DNA from: Gemmatimonadota bacterium
GTDB lineage: Bacteria > Gemmatimonadota > Gemmatimonadetes > Gemmatimonadales > GWC2-71-9
Assembly (NCBI GenBank): GCA_022710485.1
Contig: JAKLGU010000001.1
Coordinates: 124,001 to 188,000 of the forward strand
Length of the DNA stretch: 64,000 nt
Direction of reading: 5' to 3'
Shown one piece after another: positions 1 to 9,110 of the stretch. Numbering within the stretch: the stretch's first letter is position 1; each line of letters starts with the position of its first letter. Position numbers and translations under genes: made by a program. A model generated the notes under the pieces. That model had not been told where the DNA came from. It ran no database searches and worked only from the letters and a program-made list of their open reading frames with translations.

Positions 1-515
1 CGCTCAGCTTCGGCCTGGCCGCGCTGGCCGACCTGGCGGGATCGGCGCTGATCATGGGCGCCTTCGCCGCGGGGATCATCTTCGCGCGGACCGAGCAGGC
101 CAACGCCATCGAGCACCGGGTCCGCCCCGTGGGCGCCCTCCTGACGCCGATCTTCTTCGTGAGCGTGGGGAGTTCCCTCGACGTCAACCTCCTCAACCCG
201 ATGCGCCCAGGCGGCGCCTCGCTCCTGCTCGTGGCGCTCGGACTCACCGCCCTGGCCATTCTCGGCAAGGTGGCGGCCGGCTATGCCGCCCCCTGGGCCA
301 GGTTCCGCCGTCTGGCCGTGGGGGTCGGGATGGTGCCGCGCGGCGAGGTCGGCCTCATCTTCGCCGACGTCGGACGCCGCTCCGGCCTCCTCACCGACGA
401 CGTCTTCAGCGTCGTGCTGCTCATGGTGATGGGCACCACCTTCGTGGCGCCGCCGCTCCTCAAGCTCCTCTTCCGGGGCGAGCCGTCGGGAGCCACTCCC
501 GAGCCGGCCCGCTGA
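1..515 (+). CDS. Cation:proton antiporter, C-terminal part
   Basis: The gene is cut by the left edge and the reading frame is already open at base 3. About 170 residues remain. They contain several hydrophobic segments and the motif run [13 protein letters not shown], then TPIFFVSVG and [17 protein letters not shown]. This pattern is typical of the last helices of Kef/NhaP-type CPA transporters, which exchange Na+ or K+ for H+ across the inner membrane. The short polar tail ends in PEPAR. The stop codon TGA is shared with a possible CTG start of the next gene, so the two are probably translated together. Which ion is carried cannot be told from this part. Confidence 0.85.
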   Translation, partial: LSFGLAALADLAGSALIMGAFAAGIIFARTEQANAIEHRVRPVGALLTPIFFVSVGSSLDVNLLNPMRPGGASLLLVALGLTALAILGKVAAGYAAPWARFRRLAVGVGMVPRGEVGLIFADVGRRSGLLTDDVFSVVLLMVMGTTFVAPPLLKLLFRGEPSGATPEPAR

Positions 516-988
516 ACACCGCCGTCAAGTTCCGGACCCGCGCGGCGGCGCTCGACTGGCGGCATGCGCAGTCGGGGACCGTGGTGTTCACCAACGGCGT
601 GTTCGACCTGCTGCACCCCGGCCACCTCGCGCTGCTCGAGGCGGCGCGGGCCGAGGGCGACGCGCTCGTGGTCGGCGTCAACTCGGACGCCTCGGTCCGC
701 CGTCTCGGGAAGTCCCCCGACCGCCCGATCGTCCCCGAAGCGGCGCGCGCCCGGATGCTCGCCGGGTTCGCCGCCGTGGACTGCGTGGTCCTCTTCGACG
801 AGGACACCCCGCTCGCCCTGGTCCAGGCGCTCAGCCCCGACGTGCTGGTCAAGGGAGCGGACTACAGCCGCGCGCAGATCGTCGGCGCCGACTTCGTGGA
901 GGCGCGCGGCGGACGGGTCGTGCGCGTGCAGCTCGTGCCCGACCAATCAACTACTCGCCTCGTGGAGCGCCTGCGTGCCTCGCCCTGA
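512..988 (+). CDS. rfaE2: HldE/RfaE2-type nucleotidyltransferase
   Basis: This is a Rossmann-fold nucleotidyltransferase with the hallmark [15 protein letters not shown] (HxGH site), followed by [15 protein letters not shown] and DVLVKGADY. Family members join ADP to D-glycero-D-manno-heptose 1-phosphate for LPS inner core or related sugars. The first GTG, at 581, begins inside the conserved nucleotide-binding strand, and family-like sequence ([17 protein letters not shown]) reads upstream of it without a stop. The start was therefore placed at CTG 512, which overlaps the preceding TGA and gives 158 residues, the usual size. No ATG, GTG or TTG fits better. It lacks the kinase half of bifunctional HldE. 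The end overlaps rph by 14 bp. Confidence 0.8.
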   Translation: MNTAVKFRTRAAALDWRHAQSGTVVFTNGVFDLLHPGHLALLEAARAEGDALVVGVNSDASVRRLGKSPDRPIVPEAARARMLAGFAAVDCVVLFDEDTPLALVQALSPDVLVKGADYSRAQIVGADFVEARGGRVVRVQLVPDQSTTRLVERLRASP

Positions 989-1685
989 CGGTCGATCGAA
1001 CGACGAACTCCGCCCGCTCGTGCTCGAGCGCGGAGCCAATCCCTACGCCGAAGGATCGTGCCTGGTCCGCGCGGGCGGCACGCTGGTCCACTGCACGGCG
1101 AGCGTCGAGGCCGGGGTGCCCTCCTGGCGGCGCGGGTCGGGGCAGGGCTGGGTGACCGCCGAGTACGCCATGCTGCCGCGCGCCACGAGCGAGCGTACCT
1201 CGCGGGAGCGGAACGGTCCCGGCGGGCGGACCCAGGAGATCCAGCGCCTGATCGGCCGGTCGCTCCGGGCGGCGATGGGGACGATGGCGTTCGGCGAGTA
1301 CACCATCCGTGTCGACTGCGACGTCCTCCAGGCCGACGGAGGCACCCGGACGGCGAGCATCACGGGCGCCTGCGTCGCGCTCGCCGACGCGACGGCGTGG
1401 CTGTCGCGAACGACGGGGGTGCCGGATCCGTTCGGCTGCCTCGTGGCCGCGGTGTCGGTGGGTGTCGTGGAGGGAGAGGTGCGCCTGGACCTCGCCTACC
1501 TCGAGGACAAGGAAGCGGGCGTAGACGCGAACTTCGTGATGCTCGAGCCGGACCGGTTCGTGGAGGTGCAGGGGACCGGCGAGGCGGGGACCTTCAGCCG
1601 GACGGAGCTGGACAGCCTCCTGGCGTACGGGGAGCGGGGCATCGCCCGGCTCTTCGCCCTGCAGCGGAAGGCGCTCGGGCGGTGA
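975..1685 (+). CDS. rph: Ribonuclease PH
   Basis: This 236-residue protein is the phosphorolytic 3'-5' exoribonuclease that trims tRNA 3' ends. It begins at GTG 975 with [13 protein letters not shown], the conserved N-terminus of the family. It carries [22 protein letters not shown] and the signature [20 protein letters not shown], which includes the phosphate-binding arginine. [13 protein letters not shown] and DANFVM complete the two RNase PH halves. The length matches the family. It overlaps the upstream gene by 14 bp and shares GTGA with rdgB downstream. An rph-rdgB pair is common in bacteria. Confidence 0.95.
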   Translation: MPRPDGRSNDELRPLVLERGANPYAEGSCLVRAGGTLVHCTASVEAGVPSWRRGSGQGWVTAEYAMLPRATSERTSRERNGPGGRTQEIQRLIGRSLRAAMGTMAFGEYTIRVDCDVLQADGGTRTASITGACVALADATAWLSRTTGVPDPFGCLVAAVSVGVVEGEVRLDLAYLEDKEAGVDANFVMLEPDRFVEVQGTGEAGTFSRTELDSLLAYGERGIARLFALQRKALGR

Positions 1686-2314
1686 AGCTCCTGGTGGCCA
1701 CGCGGAGTGCAGGCAAGCAGCGCGAGGTCCGGCGCCTCCTGGCGGATTCGGGGCTCGACCTCGTCTTTCCCGAGGATATCAACCTCTTCGAGGACCCGGC
1801 CGAGGAGTTGCTCGAGAACAGCGACAGCTTCCGGGCCAACGCCCGGGCCAAGGCGGAGCACTTCGCCAAGCGTTCAGGACTCCCGACCGTGGCCGATGAT
1901 TCCGGGCTCGAGGTGTTCTACCTCGGCGGCGCCCCGGGCACGCGCTCGAAGCGGTGGGCGGGCGCCACGGGGACGGCGGCGGACGTGGACGCCGCCAATA
2001 ACGCCGAACTCCAGCGGCGACTGGCGGGGGCCCCGGAAGCCAAGCGGGCGGCGAGGTATCGGTGCTCGCTGGTGCTGGTGAGGAAGGTCGGGGCGCTGCC
2101 GGAGGTGTTCGAGGGGGAATGCGCTGGCAGGATCCTGGCGGAGCCGGCCGGAACAGCCGGGTTCGGCTACGATCCCTACTTCTGGTCGGCCGACCTCGGA
2201 AAGAGCTTCGGCGAGGCGACCGACGCCGAAAAGGACGGCGTGAGCCACCGGGGCCGGGCGTTCAAGGCGCTCCGGACGGCGCTCGCTGCAACGACGCTGC
2301 CCGCCAGCGGCTGA
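1682..2314 (+). CDS. rdgB: dITP/XTP pyrophosphatase (RdgB/HAM1)
   Basis: The 210-residue product belongs to the HAM1/RdgB family, which hydrolyses non-canonical purine triphosphates (dITP, XTP) to the monophosphate and keeps them out of DNA and RNA. It opens with LLVATRSAGKQREV, equivalent to the conserved ATxNxxK nucleotide-binding motif. VADDSGLEV, GTAGFGYDPYF and the late KDGVSHRGRAF follow, all diagnostic. GTG 1682 overlaps the rph stop by four bases. Its last 53 bp overlap the 3' end of the lipoprotein gene on the opposite strand. Confidence 0.95.
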   Translation: MKLLVATRSAGKQREVRRLLADSGLDLVFPEDINLFEDPAEELLENSDSFRANARAKAEHFAKRSGLPTVADDSGLEVFYLGGAPGTRSKRWAGATGTAADVDAANNAELQRRLAGAPEAKRAARYRCSLVLVRKVGALPEVFEGECAGRILAEPAGTAGFGYDPYFWSADLGKSFGEATDAEKDGVSHRGRAFKALRTALAATTLPASG

Positions 2315-3425
2315 ACAGGACGAATCCGCCACCGAGCAACAGCGCCACCACCGCGGCGGCCGACAGCGCGACCTGGAAGATGAGCCGCCGGAGGATGGCG
2401 GCCGACCGGTCGAGGGTCCGTACCGTCACGCTGTCGATGGACAGGAAGGCGGCGATCCGCTCCTCCCGAACCTGCCGCATCAGCACCTCCCGCTCCAGGT
2501 TCAGCGCGGCCTCCAGGGCCACCCGCTGGTCCGCCACCGCCTCGAACGCCAAGACCCGCTGCCGGTCGACGTCGCGCATCAGCGCCTCGCGCCACCCGTC
2601 GAGAAACGCCGGGAACCCGTCGGCGAACGTGCCCACCGAGCCAAGCGACGTGCTCACGGTACCGACGAGCGAGTCGACGGCTGGAGCGCGCAGCGCCTCT
2701 CCCCCCGCGAGTTCGGCGTTCCACCGGGCCTGCGCGGCCAGCGTCTCGTTCAGGTAGCTCAGCCGGTAAGTGACGTTCACCAGCGTGCGCTCCATGTTGC
2801 CGACGCTGGCCGCGAGCGAATTGTCGCTGAGGCCAAGCGCCTTCCAGTCGGAACTGAGGAAGGAGGCGCGGCGGAGCGCCGGGCCCTGCATCGGATGCTC
2901 CGCGGCCCAGGCCCGGAGGTGGGCCTCGGAATTCGCCGACAGCTGGCCGCTCCGGAGGTTGCCCGACACCAGGTCGAGGGCCGCCTGTTCCGCCGCCGCC
3001 GCCGCCGCGACCGCGACCGGCTGCCCGGCGCCGAATGAGGTCTTCCCCGCGCCGATCTCGACGTAGTCCGAGAACTGGATCGTGAAGGCGTACAGGTCGG
3101 CGGCGGCGATCACCGGATCGATCCGCAGCGCCGCCTCCTGCACCAGCGGGATGGCCGAGATCTTCAGCAGCAGGGCATTGCGCCGGACGTCGACGTCGGT
3201 GGATGCCGCCTGGATGCTGTCCGCGGCTGACTCGATCAACGTGGAGATGGCGCGCCCCGTCTCGAACGCCTGGAGCTGGATCAAGGCGGCCGAACTCGAC
3301 ACCTCGGGGGCGGCCTGCATGCTGGCCGACTGCGTCGGCACCTTGGCGCAGGCACCCGCCAGCAGGGCGAGGGCGGAGAGGAGGGCCAGGCGGCGTGCGG
3401 TGGGGCGGGACAGGGAGAGGTTCAT
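2262..3425 (-). CDS. Lipoprotein with C-terminal membrane helix, function unknown
   Basis: The 387-residue product starts with a basic N-terminus and hydrophobic stretch ending in the lipobox LAGAC (Cys about 26), so it should be lipidated and exported. The middle is largely helical and alanine-rich, with long heptad-like stretches (for example RQRVLAFEAVADQRVALEAALNLEREVL) that could form coiled coils. Near the C-terminus there is a strong hydrophobic segment (about 350-372) followed by FSRWR, an inner-membrane anchor. Lipid plus transmembrane anchoring in one protein is unusual. No domain was recognised. The gene converges on rdgB with a 53-bp overlap and is divergent from the lipoprotein at 3547. 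Confidence 0.75.
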   Translation of the reverse strand: MNLSLSRPTARRLALLSALALLAGACAKVPTQSASMQAAPEVSSSAALIQLQAFETGRAISTLIESAADSIQAASTDVDVRRNALLLKISAIPLVQEAALRIDPVIAAADLYAFTIQFSDYVEIGAGKTSFGAGQPVAVAAAAAAEQAALDLVSGNLRSGQLSANSEAHLRAWAAEHPMQGPALRRASFLSSDWKALGLSDNSLAASVGNMERTLVNVTYRLSYLNETLAAQARWNAELAGGEALRAPAVDSLVGTVSTSLGSVGTFADGFPAFLDGWREALMRDVDRQRVLAFEAVADQRVALEAALNLEREVLMRQVREERIAAFLSIDSVTVRTLDRSAAILRRLIFQVALSAAAVVALLLGGGFVLFSRWRAASLQRAPSGAP

Positions 3426-3546
3426 CTCCGGATATTACGGGCCAGCTTCGCTCGCGCAAGGCGCGCGGTTAGGTTACGGCGTGCAGATGTACAAGAAGAC
3501 GGGTGACCGACGTCTTGTGTATATACCCATCGTGCGGAGGTCGAGC

Positions 3547-4245
3547 ATGACCCGTCTCACCACATCCGGCGCGCGCCTGGTCCTGGCCTTGGGACTCGCC
3601 GTTGCCGTCGGCTGCAGCGATTCCGATGGAACCGGCGTCACGCCGGACTACACGCTGACCGTCGATCCCACGACGCTCACCATTCTCCCGGGAGAGGCCG
3701 GCGTCACGACGGTCACCCTGACGCGCACCGACTTCGACGGGGAGGTCACGCTGACCACGAGCGGCACGCCCGCCGGGATCAGCGGGAGCTTCGACCCCGC
3801 CATCACCACCGGCACCACCTCGACGCTCACGGTCGGGGTCACCGCCGGGACGACGCCGGGCGACTACAGCATGATCGTGCGCGGCAACAGCGCCGCCGGA
3901 ACCCGCGCCAGGTCCCTGGCGATTACCGTGGCGCCGCCGCTGCCTGATTTCGAACTGTCTGTCGAGCCAGGCGCCATTACGATCGCGCAGGGCGCCAGCG
4001 CCACCACGGGCGTCATCCTGGCGCGGACCGACTTCACGGGCGCCATCACATTGGCCCTGAACGATGCGCCGGTCGGCGTGACCGGCTCGTTCGATCCCGC
4101 CGCCCCCACGGGAGTCGGTTCGGTCCTCACTGTCACGGTCGGCGCCGCCGTGCCCCCGGGCATCTACGACCTGACCGTCGAGGGCACCGGCGCGCCGGGC
4201 AGCCGGTCCGACCTCCTGTTGCTCACGGTGACCGCCGCGCCGTAA
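3547..4245 (+). CDS. Lipoprotein with two Ig-like repeats
   Basis: ATG 3547 is preceded by a good Shine-Dalgarno (GGAGG at 3536-3540, 6-nt spacing). The 232-residue product has a signal peptide ending in the lipobox AVGC. It then has two homologous repeats of about 90 residues, starting YTLTVDPTTLTILPGEAG and FELSVEPGAITIAQGAS. Each runs through a TRTDF/ARTDF motif, GxxGSFDPA and a closing strand ending in LxITVAP/LLTVTAAP. The layout suggests two surface beta-sandwich modules. It may bind other envelope components, but nothing shows a ligand. The intergenic region upstream carries an imperfect inverted repeat (AAGACG...CGTCTT, 3496-3516) and an AT-rich TATATA that may be part of its promoter. 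Confidence 0.75.
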   Translation: MTRLTTSGARLVLALGLAVAVGCSDSDGTGVTPDYTLTVDPTTLTILPGEAGVTTVTLTRTDFDGEVTLTTSGTPAGISGSFDPAITTGTTSTLTVGVTAGTTPGDYSMIVRGNSAAGTRARSLAITVAPPLPDFELSVEPGAITIAQGASATTGVILARTDFTGAITLALNDAPVGVTGSFDPAAPTGVGSVLTVTVGAAVPPGIYDLTVEGTGAPGSRSDLLLLTVTAAP

Positions 4246-4274
4246 CCCCGGTCCGCGCTCACCCCCTGACGGCT

Positions 4275-4320
4275 GGCGGCCGGCACCCTCGACACCACTG
4301 TCGACTAGGCGCCGGCCGCC
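4275..4320. terminator. Long hairpin between convergent genes
   Basis: A perfect 10-bp inverted repeat (GGCGGCCGGC at 4275-4284, GCCGGCCGCC at 4311-4320) encloses a second 6-bp stem (TCGACA/TGTCGA, 4289-4304). It lies between the convergent genes ending at 4245 and 4305. The right arm is inside the last codons and stop of the minus-strand acyltransferase. There is no U-run, so this may be a bidirectional or Rho-assisted terminator, or simply an mRNA 3' stabiliser. Confidence 0.5.
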
Positions 4321-5729
4321 TTGCCGTGCAGGTGGGCGATGGAATTGGCGTAGTAGCGTAACGCGTCCAGCTGGTCGGGCGCCGCCCGGAACAACCCCTC
4401 CGATTCCATCACGAACCGGCGCAACGTCAACATCCGCAGGCCTACCTCGAACGCGTACTCCTGATCGTGTCGCGGGATGTAGAGATGGGCGCCGTCGGCC
4501 TCCAGCTCCCGCATCCGGGCGTGCGCCGCGGCCTTGAGGTCGAATCCGCTCAGGGCCCGTTCCGGATCACGCGCGAAGATCTCGGCGACCAGCGCCACGG
4601 GAAGCACCGGGATGACCCGGCCGATGGCGTCCATCAGTTGCGCCGCGAACCGGCCCACTTCCGCCCGCCGCGCCGTTTCGTCGAGTCCCGGAAAGTGCAG
4701 CCCGCGTTCCCGCACGTAGGCCCGCATCGAGAGCGGGGTGCCGAAATTGACACAGGCATACCCGAAGCGGTGCCACCGCCCGCTGACGATCAGCCAGAGG
4801 TTCCGGAGGGAGAACTCGGCACCGACCACGAGCCCCCGCCACCGTCCGGGCCGCGGCTGGTCGGGCCGCAGCTTCAGCAGCTGGGTGCGGTCCTCCAGCA
4901 CCCGGTCGTAGTTGATCCCGACGGGGATGAAGACGAGATCCCGGTCGCCGTTGGCATCGAACCCCTTGAGCATGTAGTCGAGCAGGCCGAACTTCGGCGC
5001 CCGCAGCAGGCCGTCGACCGTCAGGCCGCCCTCGGGAAACACCGCCTGCGTCACGCCGGCGGTCGTGGCCATCTGGACGTAGCGGGCGAGCACGATGCGG
5101 TACAGCGGATCGCCCGAGTTCCGCCGCACGAAGTACGCGCCCATGGCACGGATCAACTGCTGCAGCGGCCAGATGCGCGCCCATTCCCCGACCGCATACG
5201 AGAGCGCGGTGCGTTCCGCGGCCAGAAACGCGGCCAGGACGTAGTCCATGTTGCTGCGGTGGTTGATCACGAACACGATGGTCGATTTCGGGGAGACCTC
5301 CGCCAGCGCCGCCTCGTCCACATAGCCGATCCGGACCCGGTACAGCGTGCGTGCCACCGTCCGCGCTAATGCGTAGCCGACCCGGAAGTAGATGTAGGCG
5401 TTGAACGACGGCACGATTTCCCGCGCGTAGCGGTCCACCCGGCGCCAGGTGACGCGGAGCGACGCTCCCTGCTCGCTCGCGTGCGCGGCGGCCGCCGCCT
5501 GCACGACCGGATCATGGAACAGCCGGTCGATGAGGACCTGGCGGCGCGTCAGCTTGAACGACGGGAGCTCGACGTGGAGCCGGGCGTTGACCTCGCCGAT
5601 CAGGACGTTGATGCGGCGCCGAAAGAACCACCGCATCCCCGGCGCGAGCAGCAGCACCAGCGCCGCCCACCCAGCCAGGCCTGCCAGGATGAGGAAGGCC
5701 CACCAGGGCAGGGTGACGGTATCGCTCAT
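4305..5729 (-). CDS. PlsB-like glycerol-phosphate acyltransferase family protein
   Basis: The product (474 residues) has an N-terminal transmembrane helix (about 8-30) and the acyltransferase motifs in order: NHRSNMDY (HxxxxD catalytic motif), YFVRRNSGDPLYR, FPEGGLT and FIPVGINYDRV. This is the order in PlsB/GPAT and LPLAT enzymes, which acylate glycerol-3-phosphate or a lyso-lipid at the membrane. It is shorter than proteobacterial PlsB (about 800 residues). ATG 5729 was preferred over GTG 5744 because GGAG lies 9 nt before it and it avoids overlap with the upstream gene. The genome also has plsY in this window, so its substrate is open. Confidence 0.8.
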   Translation of the reverse strand: MSDTVTLPWWAFLILAGLAGWAALVLLLAPGMRWFFRRRINVLIGEVNARLHVELPSFKLTRRQVLIDRLFHDPVVQAAAAAHASEQGASLRVTWRRVDRYAREIVPSFNAYIYFRVGYALARTVARTLYRVRIGYVDEAALAEVSPKSTIVFVINHRSNMDYVLAAFLAAERTALSYAVGEWARIWPLQQLIRAMGAYFVRRNSGDPLYRIVLARYVQMATTAGVTQAVFPEGGLTVDGLLRAPKFGLLDYMLKGFDANGDRDLVFIPVGINYDRVLEDRTQLLKLRPDQPRPGRWRGLVVGAEFSLRNLWLIVSGRWHRFGYACVNFGTPLSMRAYVRERGLHFPGLDETARRAEVGRFAAQLMDAIGRVIPVLPVALVAEIFARDPERALSGFDLKAAAHARMRELEADGAHLYIPRHDQEYAFEVGLRMLTLRRFVMESEGLFRAAPDQLDALRYYANSIAHLHGKAAGA

Positions 5730-5733
5730 CGAC

Positions 5734-6996
5734 TCACACTCCACCCGCCGGTTGATCCTGCATGAAGAAGCCGCGCTTCTCGAACACCCGGGGCGACAGT
5801 CCGCGACCGCCGGCGCGCAGCGTCCGCTTCAGGACGAAATCGAAGAGGAGGGGATTGTGGTCGCGGATGGCCGCCAGCGGGCCGGCGGCCGACGGCTCGA
5901 GCAGGCCCTCCGCGGCCAGCTGGTCCGGCGAGAAGAGCGGCAGGATGCCCGGCAGGGGATAGTCCGAGCCGTTCACCAGGCGGCCTTCCCAATCGCCTCC
6001 CGCGGATCCACGCTCGATGATCCGCCGCAGCGCCTCCCCGGCCCGCGCCCGCTGCGTCACCGCCGAGAGGTCTCCGTAGAGGCGCCCGGCGTGCGCGGGC
6101 AAGTCCATCAGCCGCGCGAAGAGCAGAAAGTTGTCGGTCCACGGGCCGTGCGGGCCCGCGTCGAGGTCGCGCCCCCGGCCCATCGTGGCGCAGTGCGCCA
6201 CGACCACCCGCACCCCGTGCTCCAGCGCGCGGCGGAGCCGGAGGGGATTGCCCAGCGACTGCTCACCGGTCAGGGCGCGCTCCTCGCCGGCGTGGGAAAT
6301 CAGCGGGAGGCCGAGTCTCGCAAGCGCCTCGTAGTAGAAGTCGCAACGCGGCGCGCCGGGGTCGATGCCCTGCGCGGCGGGAATCCACTTGACCGCCCGC
6401 GCGCCCAGCCGGTGCACCCGCTCCAGCTCGGCGACGGCGTCGGGGCGGTAGGGGTGGACAGAGGCGGCCCACTCGAACCTTGAGGGATTGGCGGCGGCCG
6501 CGCGGGCGCAGTAGTCGTTGGCCACGTACAGCTGGGTCGCGCCGTCCTGCCGGACGCCCTCGGCGTCGTGATAGGCGTCGAACGCCAGGAGGAGCATGCG
6601 GAAGCCGGCGGGGAATGGTGTCGCGAGGGACTCGAGCCGCGCGAGGTACTCGGCGCCCGCCCCGGTGCCCGGTTCGAGGCAGGCGGCATTCAGGAAGACC
6701 CGGCGCTGGGTCTCGGCCACCGGCCACCGCCAGGTGCCGGCACGGTCGCTGAACCAGGCCTCGGAGTCGGGGCCGCCGTCGCCGAAGAGGTGGACGTGGG
6801 AATCCCAGATCAGCGCCGGATCCACGCCGTCCCATGCCTCCCGCACGAGCGGGTGCCCCGCGAGTGCATCGGGGAGTGGCCCCAGGCAGGGGTTGATGAG
6901 CCCGGGCGAGCGCAGGACGCGCCAGGCCAGGACACCGGCCACCCCGGCAATGCCGGCCAGTCCGGCCATGGCGAGGAAGCGGCGACGGGATGTCAT
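5734..6996 (-). CDS. Amidohydrolase-family metal-dependent hydrolase with N-terminal anchor
   Basis: From ATG 6996 the protein begins MTSRRRFLAMAGLAGIAG, a twin-arginine-like export signal or membrane anchor. The rest fits the amidohydrolase-2 TIM barrel: WDSHVHLFGD (metal-binding HxH), VKWIPAAQGIDP, ISHAGEE, VVAHCATMGRG and NGSDYP, whose aspartate usually closes the metal site. Such enzymes hydrolyse or decarboxylate cyclic and carboxylated substrates; the substrate here is unknown. Its stop lies 4 nt before the acyltransferase start, so the two form an operon. An upstream in-frame extension was rejected because the Tat-like motif should be N-terminal. Confidence 0.75.
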   Translation of the reverse strand: MTSRRRFLAMAGLAGIAGVAGVLAWRVLRSPGLINPCLGPLPDALAGHPLVREAWDGVDPALIWDSHVHLFGDGGPDSEAWFSDRAGTWRWPVAETQRRVFLNAACLEPGTGAGAEYLARLESLATPFPAGFRMLLLAFDAYHDAEGVRQDGATQLYVANDYCARAAAANPSRFEWAASVHPYRPDAVAELERVHRLGARAVKWIPAAQGIDPGAPRCDFYYEALARLGLPLISHAGEERALTGEQSLGNPLRLRRALEHGVRVVVAHCATMGRGRDLDAGPHGPWTDNFLLFARLMDLPAHAGRLYGDLSAVTQRARAGEALRRIIERGSAGGDWEGRLVNGSDYPLPGILPLFSPDQLAAEGLLEPSAAGPLAAIRDHNPLLFDFVLKRTLRAGGRGLSPRVFEKRGFFMQDQPAGGV

Positions 6997-7037
6997 GGAT
7001 GAGGGAAGTTGCGGCTGGTGCCCCGGGCAGGGCAAGG

Positions 7038-7066
7038 TTGCTCACCGACCACGCGCTCCGTAAGTT
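7038..7066 (+). promoter_or_regulatory. Candidate sigma-70-type promoter for the DUF3604 operon
   Basis: TTGCTC (7038-7043) and TAAGTT (7061-7066) are separated by 17 bp in the gap between the divergent amidohydrolase and DUF3604 genes. The match is partial and the leader to the start codon would be about 125 nt, so the call is tentative. Confidence 0.3.
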
Positions 7067-7195
7067 GCACGTTCCCCTTCCCAAAGCGCCGATGGCCGCC
7101 GACATTCTGGACCGACTCACCACCGGCCGACTTGGCCACCGCGCCCCCGGAGTCGATGCACCTCAACGGCGCACCCTCACCCCAGAGCAGACACC

Positions 7196-9103
7196 GTGAA
7201 GCACATGACCCGATCAACCCGCGTGGCCCTCGTCGTCCTGCTCCTGACTGGTGGATACAGCCAGGTCGCCTCTGGACAGGGTGGCCAGACTTCCGCTCCC
7301 AGGCCCCCAACGGAATACTCGCCCTATCCGGGTCAGACCTTCCCCAGCCGCGTGTACTGGGGCGTCGCCCACGTCCACACCGGGTACTCCTTCGATTCCG
7401 GCATGTTCGGCGTCACACTGACCCCTGATGATCTCTTCCGCGTGGCACGGGGCGGGGAAGTCGTCATGGACAACGGCCAGCGCTTCAAGCAGGACCGGCC
7501 GCTGGACTGGGTCGCCATCACCGACCATGCGGAGTACATGGGGATTTCCGATCAGATCCGTGCCGGGAGCCCCGCGCTGCTCGCCAACCCGCAGGGCAAG
7601 CGGTGGTACGAGATGTCGCAGCAGGGCCCGGATTCGGGCGTCAAGGCCGCGATCGAGGCCGTCGTGTCCATGCAGACCGGTAAGCCGGTCTTCGATGCAA
7701 GCACACTCGTCACCAGCGCCTGGGCCCACGCCACCGAGGCGGCGGAGAAGTGGAACCAGCCTGGCGTCTTCACCACGCTGCACGGTTTCGAGTGGACCTC
7801 GGCTCCCGGCGGGAACAACCTGCATCGGACCGTCATCTTCCGCGACAACGCGGACCGCGTCAGCCAGGTCCTGCCGTTTTCCACCTTCGACAGCCAGGAT
7901 CCGGCTGCTCTCTGCAAGCACATGACCGCATACGAGATGCAGACCGGCGGACTGGTCCTGGCCATCCCGCACAACGGCAACCTGAGCAACGGCCTCATGT
8001 ACACGGCGGAGACCTACGACGGCCGACCGATGGACCGGGCGTACGCGGAAGCGCGCGCCAGCCACGAGCCGCTCATGGAGGCGACCCAGATCAAGGGCGA
8101 CGGCGAGACCACCCCATCCCTCTCGCCGACCGACGAATTCGCCAGCTTCGAGCGCTGGGACTACAACCTGGGGAATATGGTGCCGGCCGAGGCCAGCGTG
8201 CTGAAGGGCAACTACGTCCGCTCGGCGTTCAAGCTGGGGCTCGAGCTGGCCGCCGCCCTCGGTGTCAACCCCTACCAGGCCGGCTTGATCGGCGGCAACG
8301 ACGCCCATGTGGGCGTGGTCACCACGCGGGAGGACAACTTCTTCGGCGAGTTCGGCAATGGACTGCCGTCACCTGACCGTTGGAAGACGCCCCTGGTCAT
8401 CAAGGAGAATGATCCCAAGAAAGGGCCGCTGGTCTCGGTGTGGAATGAATCCGCGTCGGGCCTGGGCGGCGTCTGGGCGCGCGAGAACACCCGTGAGGCC
8501 ATCTGGGACGCGCTGAAGCGGAGGGAAGTGTACGCCACCACCGGCGACCGGCCCGTGGTTCGCGTCTTCGCGGGCTGGAACTTCGTCCGGGCGGACCGGA
8601 ATCGTTCGGATTTCGCGGCCCATGGGTATGCCCACGGCGTACCGATGGGCGGCAACCTGTCCAGGGCGCCGGCCGGCAAGCGCCCCGCCTTCCTGGTGCA
8701 GGCCCTCCGGGACCCCGACGGGCCGAACCTCGACCGCATCCAGGTCGTCAAGGGCTGGCTCGGGAAGGACGGGAAGACGCACGAGCGGATCTTCGACGTC
8801 GCGGTCTCAGGCGGTCGCACCATCGGGCCGGACGGCCGGTGCACCACCCCGGTTGGCAATACCGTCAACGTGGCTGAGGCGACCTACACCAACTCCATCG
8901 GCGCGGCGGCGCTGTCGGCGTTTTGGGTGGACCCGACGTTTATCGCGTCTGACCGGGCCTTCTACTACGTGCGCGTGATCCAGATCCCTTCGCCTCGCTG
9001 GACCGCCTACGACCAGAAGCGCTTCGGCGTCACCATGCCCGCCTACGTGCCGATGACGGTCACCGACCGCGCCTATACATCGCCCATCTGGTACACCCCG
9101 TGA
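7196..9103 (+). CDS. Secreted DUF3604 (PHP-like) protein
   Basis: The 635-residue product has a cleavable signal (VALVVLLLTGGYSQVASGQ) and matches the DUF3604 family in length and motifs: HVHTGYSFDSG (HxH), WVAITDHAEYMG, IPHNGNLSNG, IGGNDAHVG and YATTGDRPVVRVFAGW near the end. The histidine/aspartate pattern resembles PHP-domain metal phosphoesterases, so a secreted metal hydrolase is likely; the substrate is not known. The start may be GTG 7196 or ATG 7205. It is followed 7 bp later by a parvulin-type PPIase and then HupE, an arrangement that recurs in other bacteria. Confidence 0.85.
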   Translation: MKHMTRSTRVALVVLLLTGGYSQVASGQGGQTSAPRPPTEYSPYPGQTFPSRVYWGVAHVHTGYSFDSGMFGVTLTPDDLFRVARGGEVVMDNGQRFKQDRPLDWVAITDHAEYMGISDQIRAGSPALLANPQGKRWYEMSQQGPDSGVKAAIEAVVSMQTGKPVFDASTLVTSAWAHATEAAEKWNQPGVFTTLHGFEWTSAPGGNNLHRTVIFRDNADRVSQVLPFSTFDSQDPAALCKHMTAYEMQTGGLVLAIPHNGNLSNGLMYTAETYDGRPMDRAYAEARASHEPLMEATQIKGDGETTPSLSPTDEFASFERWDYNLGNMVPAEASVLKGNYVRSAFKLGLELAAALGVNPYQAGLIGGNDAHVGVVTTREDNFFGEFGNGLPSPDRWKTPLVIKENDPKKGPLVSVWNESASGLGGVWARENTREAIWDALKRREVYATTGDRPVVRVFAGWNFVRADRNRSDFAAHGYAHGVPMGGNLSRAPAGKRPAFLVQALRDPDGPNLDRIQVVKGWLGKDGKTHERIFDVAVSGGRTIGPDGRCTTPVGNTVNVAEATYTNSIGAAALSAFWVDPTFIASDRAFYYVRVIQIPSPRWTAYDQKRFGVTMPAYVPMTVTDRAYTSPIWYTP

Positions 9104-9110
9104 GCCGGCG

